From Pontibacterium granulatum (lineage in GTDB: Bacteria > Pseudomonadota > Gammaproteobacteria > Pseudomonadales > Balneatricaceae): 48,370 nt of DNA. A model generated the notes under the pieces. That model did no database searches. It was not told where the DNA came from and saw only the letters and a program-made list of their open reading frames with translations. Positions 34,495 to 43,754 of the stretch are shown here, piece by piece. The number at the start of each line of letters is the position of its first letter. Within the stretch, counting starts at the first letter, position 1. Both the position numbers and the translations under genes were made by a program. Location of the stretch: contig NZ_JASBRH010000031.1 of NCBI RefSeq assembly GCF_029961155.1, positions 1-48,370 on the forward strand, given 5' to 3'.

Positions 34495-35217
34495 TTACAC
34501 AGCCGAAGTACTGTTTTCTGGCGTTTTATGGCGACTTCCAACCGCCAGTATCAATCCGAGAATGATGCCGAGGAATGCTGCAAACAGCACACGGTACTCA
34601 CTGGGCAGCATAAAGGTGAGGGTGTGACAGGGGATCCAGAAAAGTGGAATGGTTTTCTTTAGTACGAAAGACCACAGGCGTTGCCAGTTCATCGCCGCCA
34701 GGATCTGACCGATCTGGATCGGATGGACCAGCGCTACCAGTTTGCCCTGATGTGCCGCGATATGCAGATCGGTTATTTTGTGCGCGGTCATCAACCACAC
34801 GCCGAAGGTTAGGTTCATCGACAGGCTGATGGCAAACGCTACGATCAGCATCTGTACAGACACGGGGCCCTGCAGGGCTGACGCAGCCTGGTCCATTCCC
34901 AGTAGGGCCAATGCCATCGGTACGCCGTTCACATAGATCACAAAACAGAGTTTGATAAAGATGCCGAATACGCCCCAGACCACTGCTTTAGGCAGGATGC
35001 CAAAGGTCGCCAGGGGGTAGTGGCCGCTGACGATACGTGCCCCCAACAGCTCGCCATAGGTCGCCAACACCGCGAACTTAATAAAGCTCGCTAGCAACGG
35101 GTAGCTGTGATTGGTGGCTTTCAATAGCTGTGCGGGGTTCTCGACCCAGATCAGAGGTGAAAACAACAGGACAGAGAACAGCAAAAAAAACAGATCAGAT
35201 CGCTTTAGCACAGGCAC
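34495..35217 (-). CDS. Multi-pass membrane protein of unknown function
   Basis: This 240-residue protein has about five or six membrane helices: LFFLLFSVLLFSPLIWV near 9, a glycine-rich segment near 55-75, GVFGIFIKLCFVIYV near 82, MLIVAFAISLSMNLTFGVWL near 123, and a C-terminal pair including RVLFAAFLGIILGLILAV. The segment FWIPCHTLTFMLPSEYRVLF near 195 is the most distinctive part and resembles conserved hypothetical proteins of marine gammaproteobacteria. No function can be named. The next gene upstream is a broken transporter. Confidence 0.75.
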   Translation of the reverse strand: MPVLKRSDLFFLLFSVLLFSPLIWVENPAQLLKATNHSYPLLASFIKFAVLATYGELLGARIVSGHYPLATFGILPKAVVWGVFGIFIKLCFVIYVNGVPMALALLGMDQAASALQGPVSVQMLIVAFAISLSMNLTFGVWLMTAHKITDLHIAAHQGKLVALVHPIQIGQILAAMNWQRLWSFVLKKTIPLFWIPCHTLTFMLPSEYRVLFAAFLGIILGLILAVGSRHKTPENSTSAV

Positions 35218-35267
35218 TCACATTCTAGAGGTTGGGTTTCAGGCGCTACGGGTTAAGCGCCATGTCC

Positions 35268-35782
35268 CTACGGCGATTCGGTTCGGGTGATTGCGAATTG
35301 GTGAGCTAACCATGATAGAACTGGGGCTATAAAGATAAAGGCGATCAGCAGCACAACACTTGTGTCCATAAGGAAAGGAATGCTCTGGGCCACGGCAGCA
35401 CCGGTAATCAGCTGGATAAATCCATCAGGCCCGATGCGGTTTCGGCGGTGCCGGAAGAGCTACTGATCGCCGCCAGTTGGGCATTGGGCTGACTCATACC
35501 ACGGCCAAAGGTGAGCAACGCCATCGGCAAAAACAGGGTGGTGTAGTACCAAAGGTCCAGCAGAGTGAAGGTCAGCTGGATGGTGCTGATTGGTTGATCC
35601 AGGCTCTGTGCCACATCGGGCATCGCGGGGATAAAGGCATTCAGTGCCAGTGGGCTTGCCATAGCAATGCCTGCTAGAAGCAGGGCTGAAGGAGTGGGGA
35701 GGCTCTTTGTTGTATTCAGCTGTGGGTACCCGTCCTGGCGCAAGCCGGAGTTATTTCGATGCGCTATTTTAACCCGTAGCAA
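35268..35782 (-). pseudogene. Broken Bcr/CflA-type MFS drug transporter
   Basis: The start (LLAGIAMASPLALNAFIPAM, then DVAQSLDQPISTIQLTFTL) is the first helix of a Bcr/CflA multidrug exporter. It joins directly to a late segment (LFLPMALLTFGRGMSQPNAQ), so about 220 residues are missing. The frame then shifts by one base near 35421. In the next frame the natural end continues (GFIQLITGAAVAQS, and a last helix FIFIAPVLSWLAHQF) to a stop at 35268. A full-length family member has about 390-400 residues. It is therefore inactive. Confidence 0.8.
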
Positions 35783-35822
35783 TCCAGGCCGGTTTGGCTA
35801 TTTGTATACGCGGTGGTCGATT

Positions 35823-37910
35823 TTAGTATGAGTTCACCGTGTGATGGCGCTCGGATTCGGCCAGTAACTGCGCCAACTCATCCAGAGGTACTGGACGACT
35901 GAATAGGTAACCCTGCACCATGTCGCAGTTATAGCGGCGGACAAATTCATGTTGCTCTTCTGTTTCGATGCCTTCGGCAACCACGCGTAGATTGAGGTTG
36001 TGCGCCATATCGATGATGGTGCGGATAATCACTTCATCACCGCTGTCCTGACCGATGTCATTTATAAACGAACGGTCAATCTTCAGGGTGTTGATCGGTA
36101 AGTTCTTCAGACGGCTCAATGACGAATAGCCGGTACCAAAATCATCGATGGAGACTTCCACGCCTAGTGGACGTAACTGATCCAGATCGTCTTGCAGATG
36201 CTCCACTTCCGCTGACAGCATCGCTTCGGTCACTTCCAGTTCCAGGCGATGCCCAGGGAAACCGGTCTCGGTGAGAATGGTGCTGATGCGGTTGTAGATA
36301 TCTTTATGCATCACCTGGGTCGGTGAAAGGTTCACCGACAGGCTGATGGTGGGGGCGCCCTGAGCAAACAGTGATTGAATCTGTAGGCAGGCATTTTTGC
36401 AAACCCAGTCGTCGATGGTGCTGACCAAACCGCAGTCTTCCGCCAGCGGGATAAATTCCTCCGGCGAGATAAAGCCTTCCTCGTCGTCAAACCAGCGAAC
36501 CAGTGCTTCCACGCCCACCATTTCGCCGTTGTGCACGTTCCACTTCGGTTGGTAATGGATGGTGAAACGGTTATCGCTGATTGCGCGGCGCAGTTTGTTT
36601 TCCAGAAGCAGCCGACGCTCGGTAATGGCGTTCATCTCCGGGCTGAAGAAGCTGAACTGGTTGCGTCCGGCTTCTTTCGAACTGTACATAGCCGTGTCGG
36701 CGTTTTTCAGTATGGTGGAAGCATCTGCGCCGTTATCAGGGAAGATGCTGATGCCAATACTGGTGGTCACCTGCAGATTGTAGCCCTTCACATGGATCGG
36801 ATGTTTTACCGCTTCAATCACCTTAGTGGCCACTTCGGCAGCGGCATTGGGTGAGCTGTCGGGCAGCAACAGGGCGAACTCGTCCCCACCCAGCCGCGCG
36901 AGGGTGTCACTTTGGCGCAGGCACTGACGCAGGCGGTCAGCCATCTCAATCAGCAGCTTGTCGCCGACTGCATGACCGAGGGTGTCGTTAATGCTTTTGA
37001 AACGGTCCAGGTCCAGAAACATGACCGTTAACTTCAGTTCCCTGCGGCTGGCATAGTTGATCGCCGCCTGCAAGTTAGTGTCGAAGGTCGCACGGTTAGC
37101 AAGGCCTGTAAGCGTGTCATGGAACGCCTGATGCTCCAGCTGTTCAGTTAGCGCCAGCAGTTCGGAGGTGCGCTCGTTTACCTTGTCTTCCAACTGGCAT
37201 TGGGCGTCACGTAATTCCTTCTCCGTCTGCTGGATCTGATCAAGCATCTGGTTGAAGTCGTCGGCCAGACTGCCTATTTCGTCATTGGAAAGCTTCTCCG
37301 CACGCAGGTCATAGTTCCGGGTATCGGTAATACGGCGTGCAGTGCGAGCCAGGCTCAGGATGGGGCGGGTAACGATCTGTTGTCCTACGTTTGAAAGGAC
37401 CATCGCGACCAGCAGTGAGAACAGGAACAGGCCAAATACGATGGTCATCCTGTGTAGCTGTTGTTGCTGCCAGTTACCCAATTCTGAGAGCAGAACAATG
37501 CTGCCGATCTGCTCACCGTCCAGCTCTATAGGTATTTGTACGAAAAGGGTGCCCGCCAGAGAGCCTTCGCTGGTTGCCTGCGGTGCGATCGGCAGCTTGG
37601 CATTGTCGCGGCGGTAGCTGGAGAAGGGTTGCTGATTGTTGTCAAAAAGAACCGCTCCGACTATGTCATGGGTGTTTCTTAACGTAATCAGGGTTCGTTC
37701 TGCCGCTTCCGGATCGGAGAATGTCAGTGCCGCGACACTGTTCTGACCAATAATGCTGGCTTGCGCACGCATGCGATCGTAGATGTCATCGCGGGAGCTG
37801 ATCCAGTCACTGATCGCAAAACCCAGGGTCACCAACGACAATACCGAGCAACTGACGATCATCAGGAGCAACATCAGCTTTTTGCGCAGTGATTGTCGGT
37901 TGATACTCAT
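35823..37910 (-). CDS. Membrane GGDEF-EAL protein with CHASE8-like sensor
   Basis: This 695-residue c-di-GMP enzyme has a helix at 12-32, a periplasmic CHASE8-like region (35-155, DIYDRMRAQASIIGQNSVAA), and a second helix near 157-178. HAMP lies at about 180-235, with a short coiled coil after it. The GGDEF domain (255-425) has an intact RLGGDEFALLLP, and the EAL domain (440-690) has an intact GVEALVRWF and VVAEGIETEE. Both synthesis and breakdown are possible. The order TonB receptor, YfiR, then this protein resembles the yfi/tpb (YfiR-YfiN) system. There YfiR restrains the cyclase in the periplasm, but YfiN itself lacks EAL. Confidence 0.93.
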   Translation of the reverse strand: MSINRQSLRKKLMLLLMIVSCSVLSLVTLGFAISDWISSRDDIYDRMRAQASIIGQNSVAALTFSDPEAAERTLITLRNTHDIVGAVLFDNNQQPFSSYRRDNAKLPIAPQATSEGSLAGTLFVQIPIELDGEQIGSIVLLSELGNWQQQQLHRMTIVFGLFLFSLLVAMVLSNVGQQIVTRPILSLARTARRITDTRNYDLRAEKLSNDEIGSLADDFNQMLDQIQQTEKELRDAQCQLEDKVNERTSELLALTEQLEHQAFHDTLTGLANRATFDTNLQAAINYASRRELKLTVMFLDLDRFKSINDTLGHAVGDKLLIEMADRLRQCLRQSDTLARLGGDEFALLLPDSSPNAAAEVATKVIEAVKHPIHVKGYNLQVTTSIGISIFPDNGADASTILKNADTAMYSSKEAGRNQFSFFSPEMNAITERRLLLENKLRRAISDNRFTIHYQPKWNVHNGEMVGVEALVRWFDDEEGFISPEEFIPLAEDCGLVSTIDDWVCKNACLQIQSLFAQGAPTISLSVNLSPTQVMHKDIYNRISTILTETGFPGHRLELEVTEAMLSAEVEHLQDDLDQLRPLGVEVSIDDFGTGYSSLSRLKNLPINTLKIDRSFINDIGQDSGDEVIIRTIIDMAHNLNLRVVAEGIETEEQHEFVRRYNCDMVQGYLFSRPVPLDELAQLLAESERHHTVNSY

Positions 37911-37914
37911 CTTT

Positions 37915-38529
37915 TCAATGCTCTGTGTTGATAATGCGAGCTAGCTTCAACAGCTCGGAACTCATGGATAAACCGCGTTGTTTCACGTCGCTCAGGTTGA
38001 CTTCGAAGCCGATCGATTTGCCCTGACGCACCAGGTTCATCGTGACACCCCGGAAAGCGCGGGGGCTGGTGCGCATCGAGGTCAGATCTGCGATCACCAG
38101 TGTCGGGTGCTCTGCCTGCGGGGCAGATTCATCTTCAAAGCGAGCGAGTTGAGATTGTGGGACCAGCACAACATCACAGGCCGCACTGTCATTCGCGTGC
38201 TCAATCGTCTGGCTCTCAACCAGACGTTTACGGACCCGCTTGCCTTCGATAGAGCTGAACGCCCGTTGCAGGAAGTCCTTACGATAGAAGCAGATACGCA
38301 GGGTTTGTGGCCTTAATACGTGTATATCATCGGGCCAGGTAACAAACTTGGCGATATTGAATACGAATGCGGTCTTGATCAGGTTTCGCTTGTAGCCATT
38401 AGAGGCTGCATGGCTGGTACCGGGCTGTAGTGCCAGCAGCAAAGTAGCAAACACCACAAGCATATAGCTGCTGTTAATGCGTGTATGTGGTCCCCTAACG
38501 CCGCCTTTCTGAGATAAGGTCAGTCTCAT
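37915..38529 (-). CDS. YfiR-family periplasmic inhibitor (DUF4154)
   Basis: This 204-residue secreted protein has a hydrophobic signal near 22-42 (SSYMLVVFATLLLALQPGTS, then HAAS). The YfiR/DUF4154 core follows: IKTAFVFNIAKFVTWPDDIH near 50, LRICFYRKDFLQRAF near 76, VVLVPQSQLARF near 122, and GKSIGFEVNLSDVKQRGLSM near 170. Its cysteines (near 80 and 118) could form the redox-sensitive disulfide of YfiR. In Pseudomonas, YfiR binds the periplasmic part of YfiN and keeps it inactive; the neighbour here probably plays that part. The start overlaps the receptor stop (ATGA), and the next gene begins 4 bp after its stop. Confidence 0.9.
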   Translation of the reverse strand: MRLTLSQKGGVRGPHTRINSSYMLVVFATLLLALQPGTSHAASNGYKRNLIKTAFVFNIAKFVTWPDDIHVLRPQTLRICFYRKDFLQRAFSSIEGKRVRKRLVESQTIEHANDSAACDVVLVPQSQLARFEDESAPQAEHPTLVIADLTSMRTSPRAFRGVTMNLVRQGKSIGFEVNLSDVKQRGLSMSSELLKLARIINTEH

Positions 38530-40514
38530 AAAGCGCTGCTTTCCCACTTGATGCGCAGCCAGATCTCCCGATCGCTTCGTTCGTTGTTGAACTGAGAGCC
38601 GAAGTCCGCAGCTGGATCAAAGACCTTTTCATCAAACAGGTTGTCGATGCCGAAGTAGTAACTTATCTCCGGTGTTATCTGACCAAAACCAAACAGGTTG
38701 GCGATAAAATAGGTTTTGGCTTTGTCTTCATCAAAGCTGTTGCTGTCGGGCCTCGCATCGTTATAGACGACGGAGAAGCCGACTGTATGATCCGAGCGGT
38801 AGTTGTAATCCAGTTTCAGGCTGCCGCTCCAGGTCGCGAGGTAAGGCAGTTCACCGTCTACGGTATCCGCCTGAAGGTAAGACAGCCCCAGGCGCAGGTT
38901 CAGATCATCGGCAGGACGTGCGTTAAACAACGCATCTGCGCCGCGTATTTTGTAGGTATCATCGCTGTTGGCGAAGTATTCGTCTGCATCGTCCGGTGTG
39001 GGCACTTCGTGAATAAAGTCGTGTAGATGACTGCGGAACAGGGTGAAACTGAGGTTGGCTTCATCCCATTGGTAGAGATAACCCAGTTCCAGCAGATGGA
39101 TCTCTTCCGCATCAACTTCGGGTGGCTGGAATGTTGTACCTTCCAGTACCTTCAGGTTTTCACGGAACGTGGGTGTACGGATCGCCGTTCCGTATTGTGC
39201 TTTCCAGGTTTGGTGGGCATCCGGCGTATGAACCAAGGCGGCACGGTAGTTAAAGTATCCGTCGAACTGATCGAAGTAGTCGTACCGTCCACCCAGTGTC
39301 AGGTTTAAGTCGGGATTGATCTCCCAAACATCCTGCAGAAACATTGCAAAGTTGTTGTTTGCGATACCAGGGGTGTTTAATAGGTTGCCCTTAACCGTTG
39401 GGTTTAGAAAGCCATCGCGGTAGTGGAAGAAGCGTTCGAAGTCCGTACGCTCGGCCTCTTCATATTGCCAGCTCACGCCAGCAGCGAAAACATGATCCTG
39501 CCAGCGTTTAAGTCCGGTTGCCGAAGCGCCTGCCATGGTGGCGTTTTGATATTCCTGATACCCCAAGGTGCGGGTATTCTGCTCGATCTCGTATTCGCGG
39601 GCTTTGTTGTCCCGGTAGTACAACGTGCTTTCCAGACGGCCGGTATCCAGCGAACCATGGTTATAAGAGGCTGACAGTGTCAGGTTACGTTCTTTAACAA
39701 ATGCATCCTGCGTAGGGGGAATAAACAGAAACGGTGTTTCGTTGCTGTTGTAACCCAGCGCCAGGGTCAGGCCCTCTATCGGCATCGCCTTAAGCTGAAG
39801 ATTGGTGTAATCCTCGTCCAGCGGTTGCAGTACATCGCCACCGATAAAACTTTTACGGTCTTTGCGAAATGGGGCGTCCTGATCAATATAACTGCCAAAT
39901 GCCTGGAAGGTTGGTGAGTTATAAAACAGGGTGCCTTTGCCGCGATGATTATCACCCGCTTCCAGGGTGGTTTCCCAGTTGGCCTGCTCGGCAAAGTCAC
40001 GTGTAGTGATGGAGATAATGCCACCAAAGGCGTTGGCGCCATAAAGACTTGAGGCCGGTCCAAGAATCACCTCAACCTTCTCGATATATTCCAGGGGCAG
40101 ATTGTCGCCCAGCGAGAAGTGGCCGTAATAGAGGTGCTGCATACGCACGCCATCGACCATCAGCACCATCTTGTCGTTGTAACGATCCAAGAGCCCCCGG
40201 GACCAGACAGAGCGGTGACGCTTGCGGTACTGGTTGAGCTGCAAGCCGGGCACAAAAGCCATCAGGTCTTCCAGGCGACGTACGCCAAAACGTTTAAAGT
40301 CGTTTCGACTGAACGTGTATAGGGTGCCCGGCGCTTTGCTGGTTTGCGTAGGGACTAAGGATGCTGATTTAAACACATCCATCGCAACCAGCTCTTTGAG
40401 CGACATCGTAGAGAAGTCGTCGCTGTCGACTGAAGTCGCTACTACCGGAAATGAGATAGCCAGCAAAGTGCCGGCCAAAGCTAACGTACTGATGGGTGAC
40501 GTTTGGTACTGCAA
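38526..40514 (-). CDS. TonB-dependent outer-membrane receptor
   Basis: This 662-residue protein has a signal peptide (about 1-26, ending VVATS). The plug domain spans 45-165 (FGVRRLEDLMAFVPGLQLNQ, MVDGVRMQHLYYGHFSLGDN, VEVILGPASSLYGANAFGGI). A beta-barrel follows, ending IWLRIKWESSAL, whose alternating end is slightly unusual (no terminal Phe). It probably takes up a siderophore, vitamin or carbohydrate; the ligand is unknown. It is first in an operon with YfiR and a GGDEF-EAL protein, so it may also signal the presence of its ligand to the c-di-GMP network. A 427-bp upstream gap holds the promoter. Confidence 0.92.
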   Translation of the reverse strand: MQYQTSPISTLALAGTLLAISFPVVATSVDSDDFSTMSLKELVAMDVFKSASLVPTQTSKAPGTLYTFSRNDFKRFGVRRLEDLMAFVPGLQLNQYRKRHRSVWSRGLLDRYNDKMVLMVDGVRMQHLYYGHFSLGDNLPLEYIEKVEVILGPASSLYGANAFGGIISITTRDFAEQANWETTLEAGDNHRGKGTLFYNSPTFQAFGSYIDQDAPFRKDRKSFIGGDVLQPLDEDYTNLQLKAMPIEGLTLALGYNSNETPFLFIPPTQDAFVKERNLTLSASYNHGSLDTGRLESTLYYRDNKAREYEIEQNTRTLGYQEYQNATMAGASATGLKRWQDHVFAAGVSWQYEEAERTDFERFFHYRDGFLNPTVKGNLLNTPGIANNNFAMFLQDVWEINPDLNLTLGGRYDYFDQFDGYFNYRAALVHTPDAHQTWKAQYGTAIRTPTFRENLKVLEGTTFQPPEVDAEEIHLLELGYLYQWDEANLSFTLFRSHLHDFIHEVPTPDDADEYFANSDDTYKIRGADALFNARPADDLNLRLGLSYLQADTVDGELPYLATWSGSLKLDYNYRSDHTVGFSVVYNDARPDSNSFDEDKAKTYFIANLFGFGQITPEISYYFGIDNLFDEKVFDPAADFGSQFNNERSDREIWLRIKWESSAL

Positions 40515-40940
40515 GTGTTCACCTTTGGCATTTTTTATTATTTAAGTTGCCTGACGGTATCGAGTATTTCTTAGAAAAGTGAATTAGCGGTTGTTCGCGA
40601 AATCTGACTTTTCTATATGTGAACCTAAACAAGCCGGTGCTCGTTAACAGGTTTTAATTACTGTGAGTTTTAGATCCTGTTCGGGCTTATAGCTACCGCA
40701 AATTATGGCGATTTGGGCGTAAAATTATAATTAACCGTCGTCGAACATCATTATATTTTTTGTGGATTAAAACAAGAGTTAGCGGGTGATTTTGATGCTT
40801 CCAGCTGCGGGAGGGCAGAAAACAGCGCCATCCAGTATGTTTTTTGATCAGGGTGTTCTCTGTTTCAGGGGAAGGGGCTAAACCTGAAACGTATAACGAG
40901 ACTGCTACCGGGTTGATAGCAGTCCCGAGGTTTGGGGTGA
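40515..40940. other. Intergenic region upstream of the TonB receptor
   Basis: There is no gene in these 426 bp. AT-rich sequence (40515-40790) should carry the receptor promoter. Two hairpins near the right edge, GTTTCAGG / CCTGAAAC (40862-40890) and GACTGCTA / TAGCAGTC (40900-40924), lie just past the minus-strand end of the aldehyde dehydrogenase remnant. They are probably its terminator region, although no T-run follows. Confidence 0.5.
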
Positions 40941-41369
40941 TCAGGATGGATCGCGAACGACCAGCAAACGGATCTCGGTCATATCTTCAATCGCATAGCG
41001 GATCCCTTCACGGCCCAGGCCGCTGTCTTTCACGCCGCCGTATGGCATATGGTCCACACGCCAGGATGGTACATCGCCAATTACCACGCCGCCCACATCC
41101 AGCTCATCCCAGGCCTTCTGGGCTTTGTAGATATCGCGGGTGAAGATACCGGCCTGCAGCCCGAAGTCGGAGTTGTTCACCTCCTTCAGTGCCGCATCAA
41201 AATCGGAGAAGCGGGAGAGGATCGCAACCGGACCAAAGGCTTCCTGAGTGTTTACGTCCAGTTCGATTGCCTGCTTACGGCAGCCGCGCAGTGGCGCCTC
41301 GTTTGCGGACTCCGACAGAATCATCGTTGGTACGTGGGGGATTTTTGCTGCCAGTACGATTTCGCCCAT
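40941..41369 (-). pseudogene. Deletion fusion: hpaD start joined to an aldehyde dehydrogenase end
   Basis: This 142-codon frame is made of two genes. Residues 1-37 ([20 protein letters not shown], then GCRKQAIEL) match the start of HpaD-type class III extradiol dioxygenase, complete with a GAGG ribosome site. From about residue 38 it becomes the last 105 residues of an aldehyde dehydrogenase ([55 protein letters not shown]). The dehydrogenase catalytic Cys and cofactor domain are missing, as is the dioxygenase active site. An in-frame deletion of more than 1.5 kb is the simplest origin. The product should be inactive. Confidence 0.75.
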
Positions 41370-41682
41370 CTCTCTTTCACCTCATCAGGTTTTTGTCCCA
41401 CATCTCTATGATGGCTCAGTCCACGGTTCGCTGCCTGAATCAGATGCCGGTGAGACATGCATATTTAATATATTAAATTAATGAAGATGTTATCTAATGT
41501 CAAAAGGTCGAAAGCACACACTGTGTTGCTGATTTCGTAACCTTTAGCCTTTAGTCTATGGCCAATGATGCCGATAGGAATTCAGTACCGGTGTTAAAAA
41601 GAAGGATTATGGATGGGGGCATTTGATGTCGAGTGCGATCGACCCGACATCAACGGGCGTATTTGGGAAAGGAAGAGAGCGT
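41370..41682. promoter_or_regulatory. Promoter region of the former hpa operon with operator-like sites
   Basis: The region contains a perfect 16-bp palindrome ATTTAATATATTAAAT at 41463-41478. The 12-mer AAGATGTTATCT at 41484-41495 includes the inverted repeat AGAT-gtt-ATCT, and the same 12-mer recurs just upstream of hpaR (42124-42135). Shared sites ahead of a MarR-type regulator and its neighbour operon are the expected pattern for HpaR operators. No gene lies in these 313 bp. Confidence 0.55.
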
Positions 41683-42105
41683 TTAGGGTTTGAGCTTGCA
41701 CAACTCGCCGAGTAACTCGTTCAGCAGTTCTAGCTTTTCCTCGGAGATCTGTTCGGCCATCGCTTTATAGCGGGCATCCAGGCGAGGGCTGACGTCCTCA
41801 AACATTTGTTTGGCTTCATCGGTCAGACTCAGTAGTACGCGGCGCTGATCGTCTGGTGACTTGCGACGCTGGATCAGGCCCTGTTGTTCGAGGCGATTGA
41901 TGATACCGGTCAGACTTGGGCTGAGGATGCAGCAACGCTCTGCCAGTTGTTTGGATTCCAGCTCGGTGTACTCGTTGAGGGCTTGGATTACGCGCCACTG
42001 CTGTTCGGTTAGTGAGATCTCCTGCAGAATCGGACGGAAAAAACTCATGGTCGCTTCACGGGCCTTGAGCAGTTGCAGGGGAATAGAGTCTTCGAACTTG
42101 CGCAT
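41683..42105 (-). CDS. hpaR: MarR-family regulator HpaR
   Basis: This 140-residue repressor is of the HpaR type, which controls homoprotocatechuate degradation. It shows LLKAREATMSFFRPILQEIS, LTEQQWRVIQALNEYTELE, CCILSPSLTGIINRLEQQGL and RRKSPDDQRRVLLSLTDEA, in the order and spacing of E. coli HpaR (winged helix at about 35-105). The Cys pair near 60 replaces the single Cys of that helix. Its natural targets next door are reduced to a scar, so it may now be an orphan or act elsewhere. A probable operator lies 19-30 bp before its start, suggesting self-control. Confidence 0.87.
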   Translation of the reverse strand: MRKFEDSIPLQLLKAREATMSFFRPILQEISLTEQQWRVIQALNEYTELESKQLAERCCILSPSLTGIINRLEQQGLIQRRKSPDDQRRVLLSLTDEAKQMFEDVSPRLDARYKAMAEQISEEKLELLNELLGELCKLKP

Positions 42106-42123
42106 AGAGGTTGGGTAATCCTT

Positions 42124-42135
42124 AAGATGTTATCT
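42124..42135. promoter_or_regulatory. Probable HpaR operator upstream of hpaR
   Basis: The 12-mer AAGATGTTATCT is identical to 41484-41495 and contains AGAT-gtt-ATCT. It lies 19-30 bp before the hpaR start codon. Confidence 0.5.
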
Positions 42136-42303
42136 GTTGTATTGTCCGGTGATGGTCCGGTTATTTCAAGTGGGGACTTTGGATAACCTAGGCACAGATA
42201 ATGCTTCAGAAAAAAGTATTAGCAACAACCAAAGAAAGATATTTAGGATGGATCACTTCAAAAGCATGATCTGTCGAGAAGGGGAGGATAAGTACCTTAA
42301 GTG

Positions 42304-43602
42304 ATGATGCAGACCCACACGTTGTATGAGCGGATTACCAACGAAGTCCATGCCCGGCCGTTTCAGAAGGTTCAGGCGCCGCTCTATATGGTGCATCTGG
42401 CGATAATGTTGCCTAGTGATCAGATGAAACAGGCCGTAGACGCTGCACTGGATATGGCCGTCCGACTGGGTATTGATGCGAAAACATCTGATTCCGGTTT
42501 CTTTTTTGTCAGCTCCGCAGAGATGGGGCTGAGGTTTGAACGACACAATGAGTTTTATAGCCTGACGTTGTACCACTTTGGTGCAGAATCTGAAGACGTG
42601 CTGGGCGAACGCTGGTTGCCGTTGATCTCGGGTGACCTGTTACCCGGTGAAATGCTGGTGGGGGCCGAAATTCTGTTCCGCCGCCGACGGGAAGATCCAC
42701 TGGCTTGGTGTCGCAAGTATTTCGGTAAGCGGGACTTCGCCGCCGAGCAGTTTGGTGACCGCCAGTTGGCGGGATCAGACGTGATGAGTGGTGGTGCTAC
42801 TCTTTGGACTGATTTTGCCGTACGCGAAAAGACCGGGCTTGTTAGGGTCTTGGTAGAGGACCGTGCCTTGCAGCCGTTCCAGGCGGGGCGTTTGTTGCAA
42901 CGTATCTGTGAGATTGAAACCTACCGCCACATGGCGCTGCTGGCGCTGCCGTTTGCCCAGCGAGCGATGCCACTGATCACCGAATTGGACAAACAGCTTT
43001 CAGATATCACCCATCGGATGACCGGGGATCATCAGGAACAGTCATCGGAAGTATTGCAGGAGCTGATGACCCTCGCCGCTCGGGTGGAAGAGTTATCTGC
43101 AGACACGGCCAACCGGTTCTCTGCCAGTGATGCCTACTTTGCGTTGCTGGATACCCGGTTAAATGAGCTGCGTCAGGAGCGTATCGAAGGTCTGCAAACT
43201 ATTACCCAGTTTATGGAGCGACGTCTGGAACCTGCACGCCGCACCTGTCAGGCGGCTGGAAAGCGTATTGAGCACTTGTCCAAACGTATTGCACGGGTGA
43301 GTGAGTTGATCCGGTCCCAGGTAGATCTGTCGATCGAACAGCAGAACCGTGATCTGTTGGAAGCGCTGAACGGTCGCGCTCGTCGTCAGCTGCGGCTACA
43401 GGCAAAGCTGGAGAGCTTCACTATCATTGTTGTGACGTATTACGCTTTCGACCTGATTGAGCGAACTATACGAAATACAGTACCGGGGAATAGCCTACGT
43501 GATGATGTGTTGATGGGGCTGAGCTTTTCCGTACCACTTATTGCCGGCGTCCTCTGGCTCTATGTACGCCAGCTACTGAAGGGGTATGACGAGGAAGACT
43601 GA
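42304..43602 (+). CDS. DUF3422 membrane-anchored protein
   Basis: This 432-residue protein starts with the DUF3422 mark (LYERITNEVHARPFQKVQAP) and contains WTDFAVREKTGLVRVLVED near 170 and RLLQRICEIETYRHMALLAL near 195. A long helical region follows, then two C-terminal helices (FTIIVVTYYAFDLIE near 375, LSFSVPLIAGVLWLYV near 410). The family is widespread in proteobacteria and of unknown function. Of several adjacent start codons (42301-42307), 42304 is taken. It reads towards ffs, which has its own promoter just after the stop. Confidence 0.9.
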   Translation: MMQTHTLYERITNEVHARPFQKVQAPLYMVHLAIMLPSDQMKQAVDAALDMAVRLGIDAKTSDSGFFFVSSAEMGLRFERHNEFYSLTLYHFGAESEDVLGERWLPLISGDLLPGEMLVGAEILFRRRREDPLAWCRKYFGKRDFAAEQFGDRQLAGSDVMSGGATLWTDFAVREKTGLVRVLVEDRALQPFQAGRLLQRICEIETYRHMALLALPFAQRAMPLITELDKQLSDITHRMTGDHQEQSSEVLQELMTLAARVEELSADTANRFSASDAYFALLDTRLNELRQERIEGLQTITQFMERRLEPARRTCQAAGKRIEHLSKRIARVSELIRSQVDLSIEQQNRDLLEALNGRARRQLRLQAKLESFTIIVVTYYAFDLIERTIRNTVPGNSLRDDVLMGLSFSVPLIAGVLWLYVRQLLKGYDEED

Positions 43603-43672
43603 GTTAAATCAGCCTCAAACGTATCGAGATTGGCATCGTAAATTATTTCGTGATCTGCTCATCAGAAACTCC

Positions 43673-43700
43673 TTGATAATCAAGATCATGTTGGTATACT
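43673..43700 (+). promoter_or_regulatory. Promoter of ffs
   Basis: TTGATA and TATACT are 16 bp apart, and a GCGCGCC discriminator follows at once. GC-rich discriminators are typical of stable-RNA promoters under stringent control. Transcription should start near 43707, leaving a leader of about 45 nt before the mature RNA. Confidence 0.75.
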
Positions 43701-43754
43701 GCGCGCCTATCTTGAGTTGTCCAACTCTGGATGAGGCTTTTTCTAAGCCGTGTT

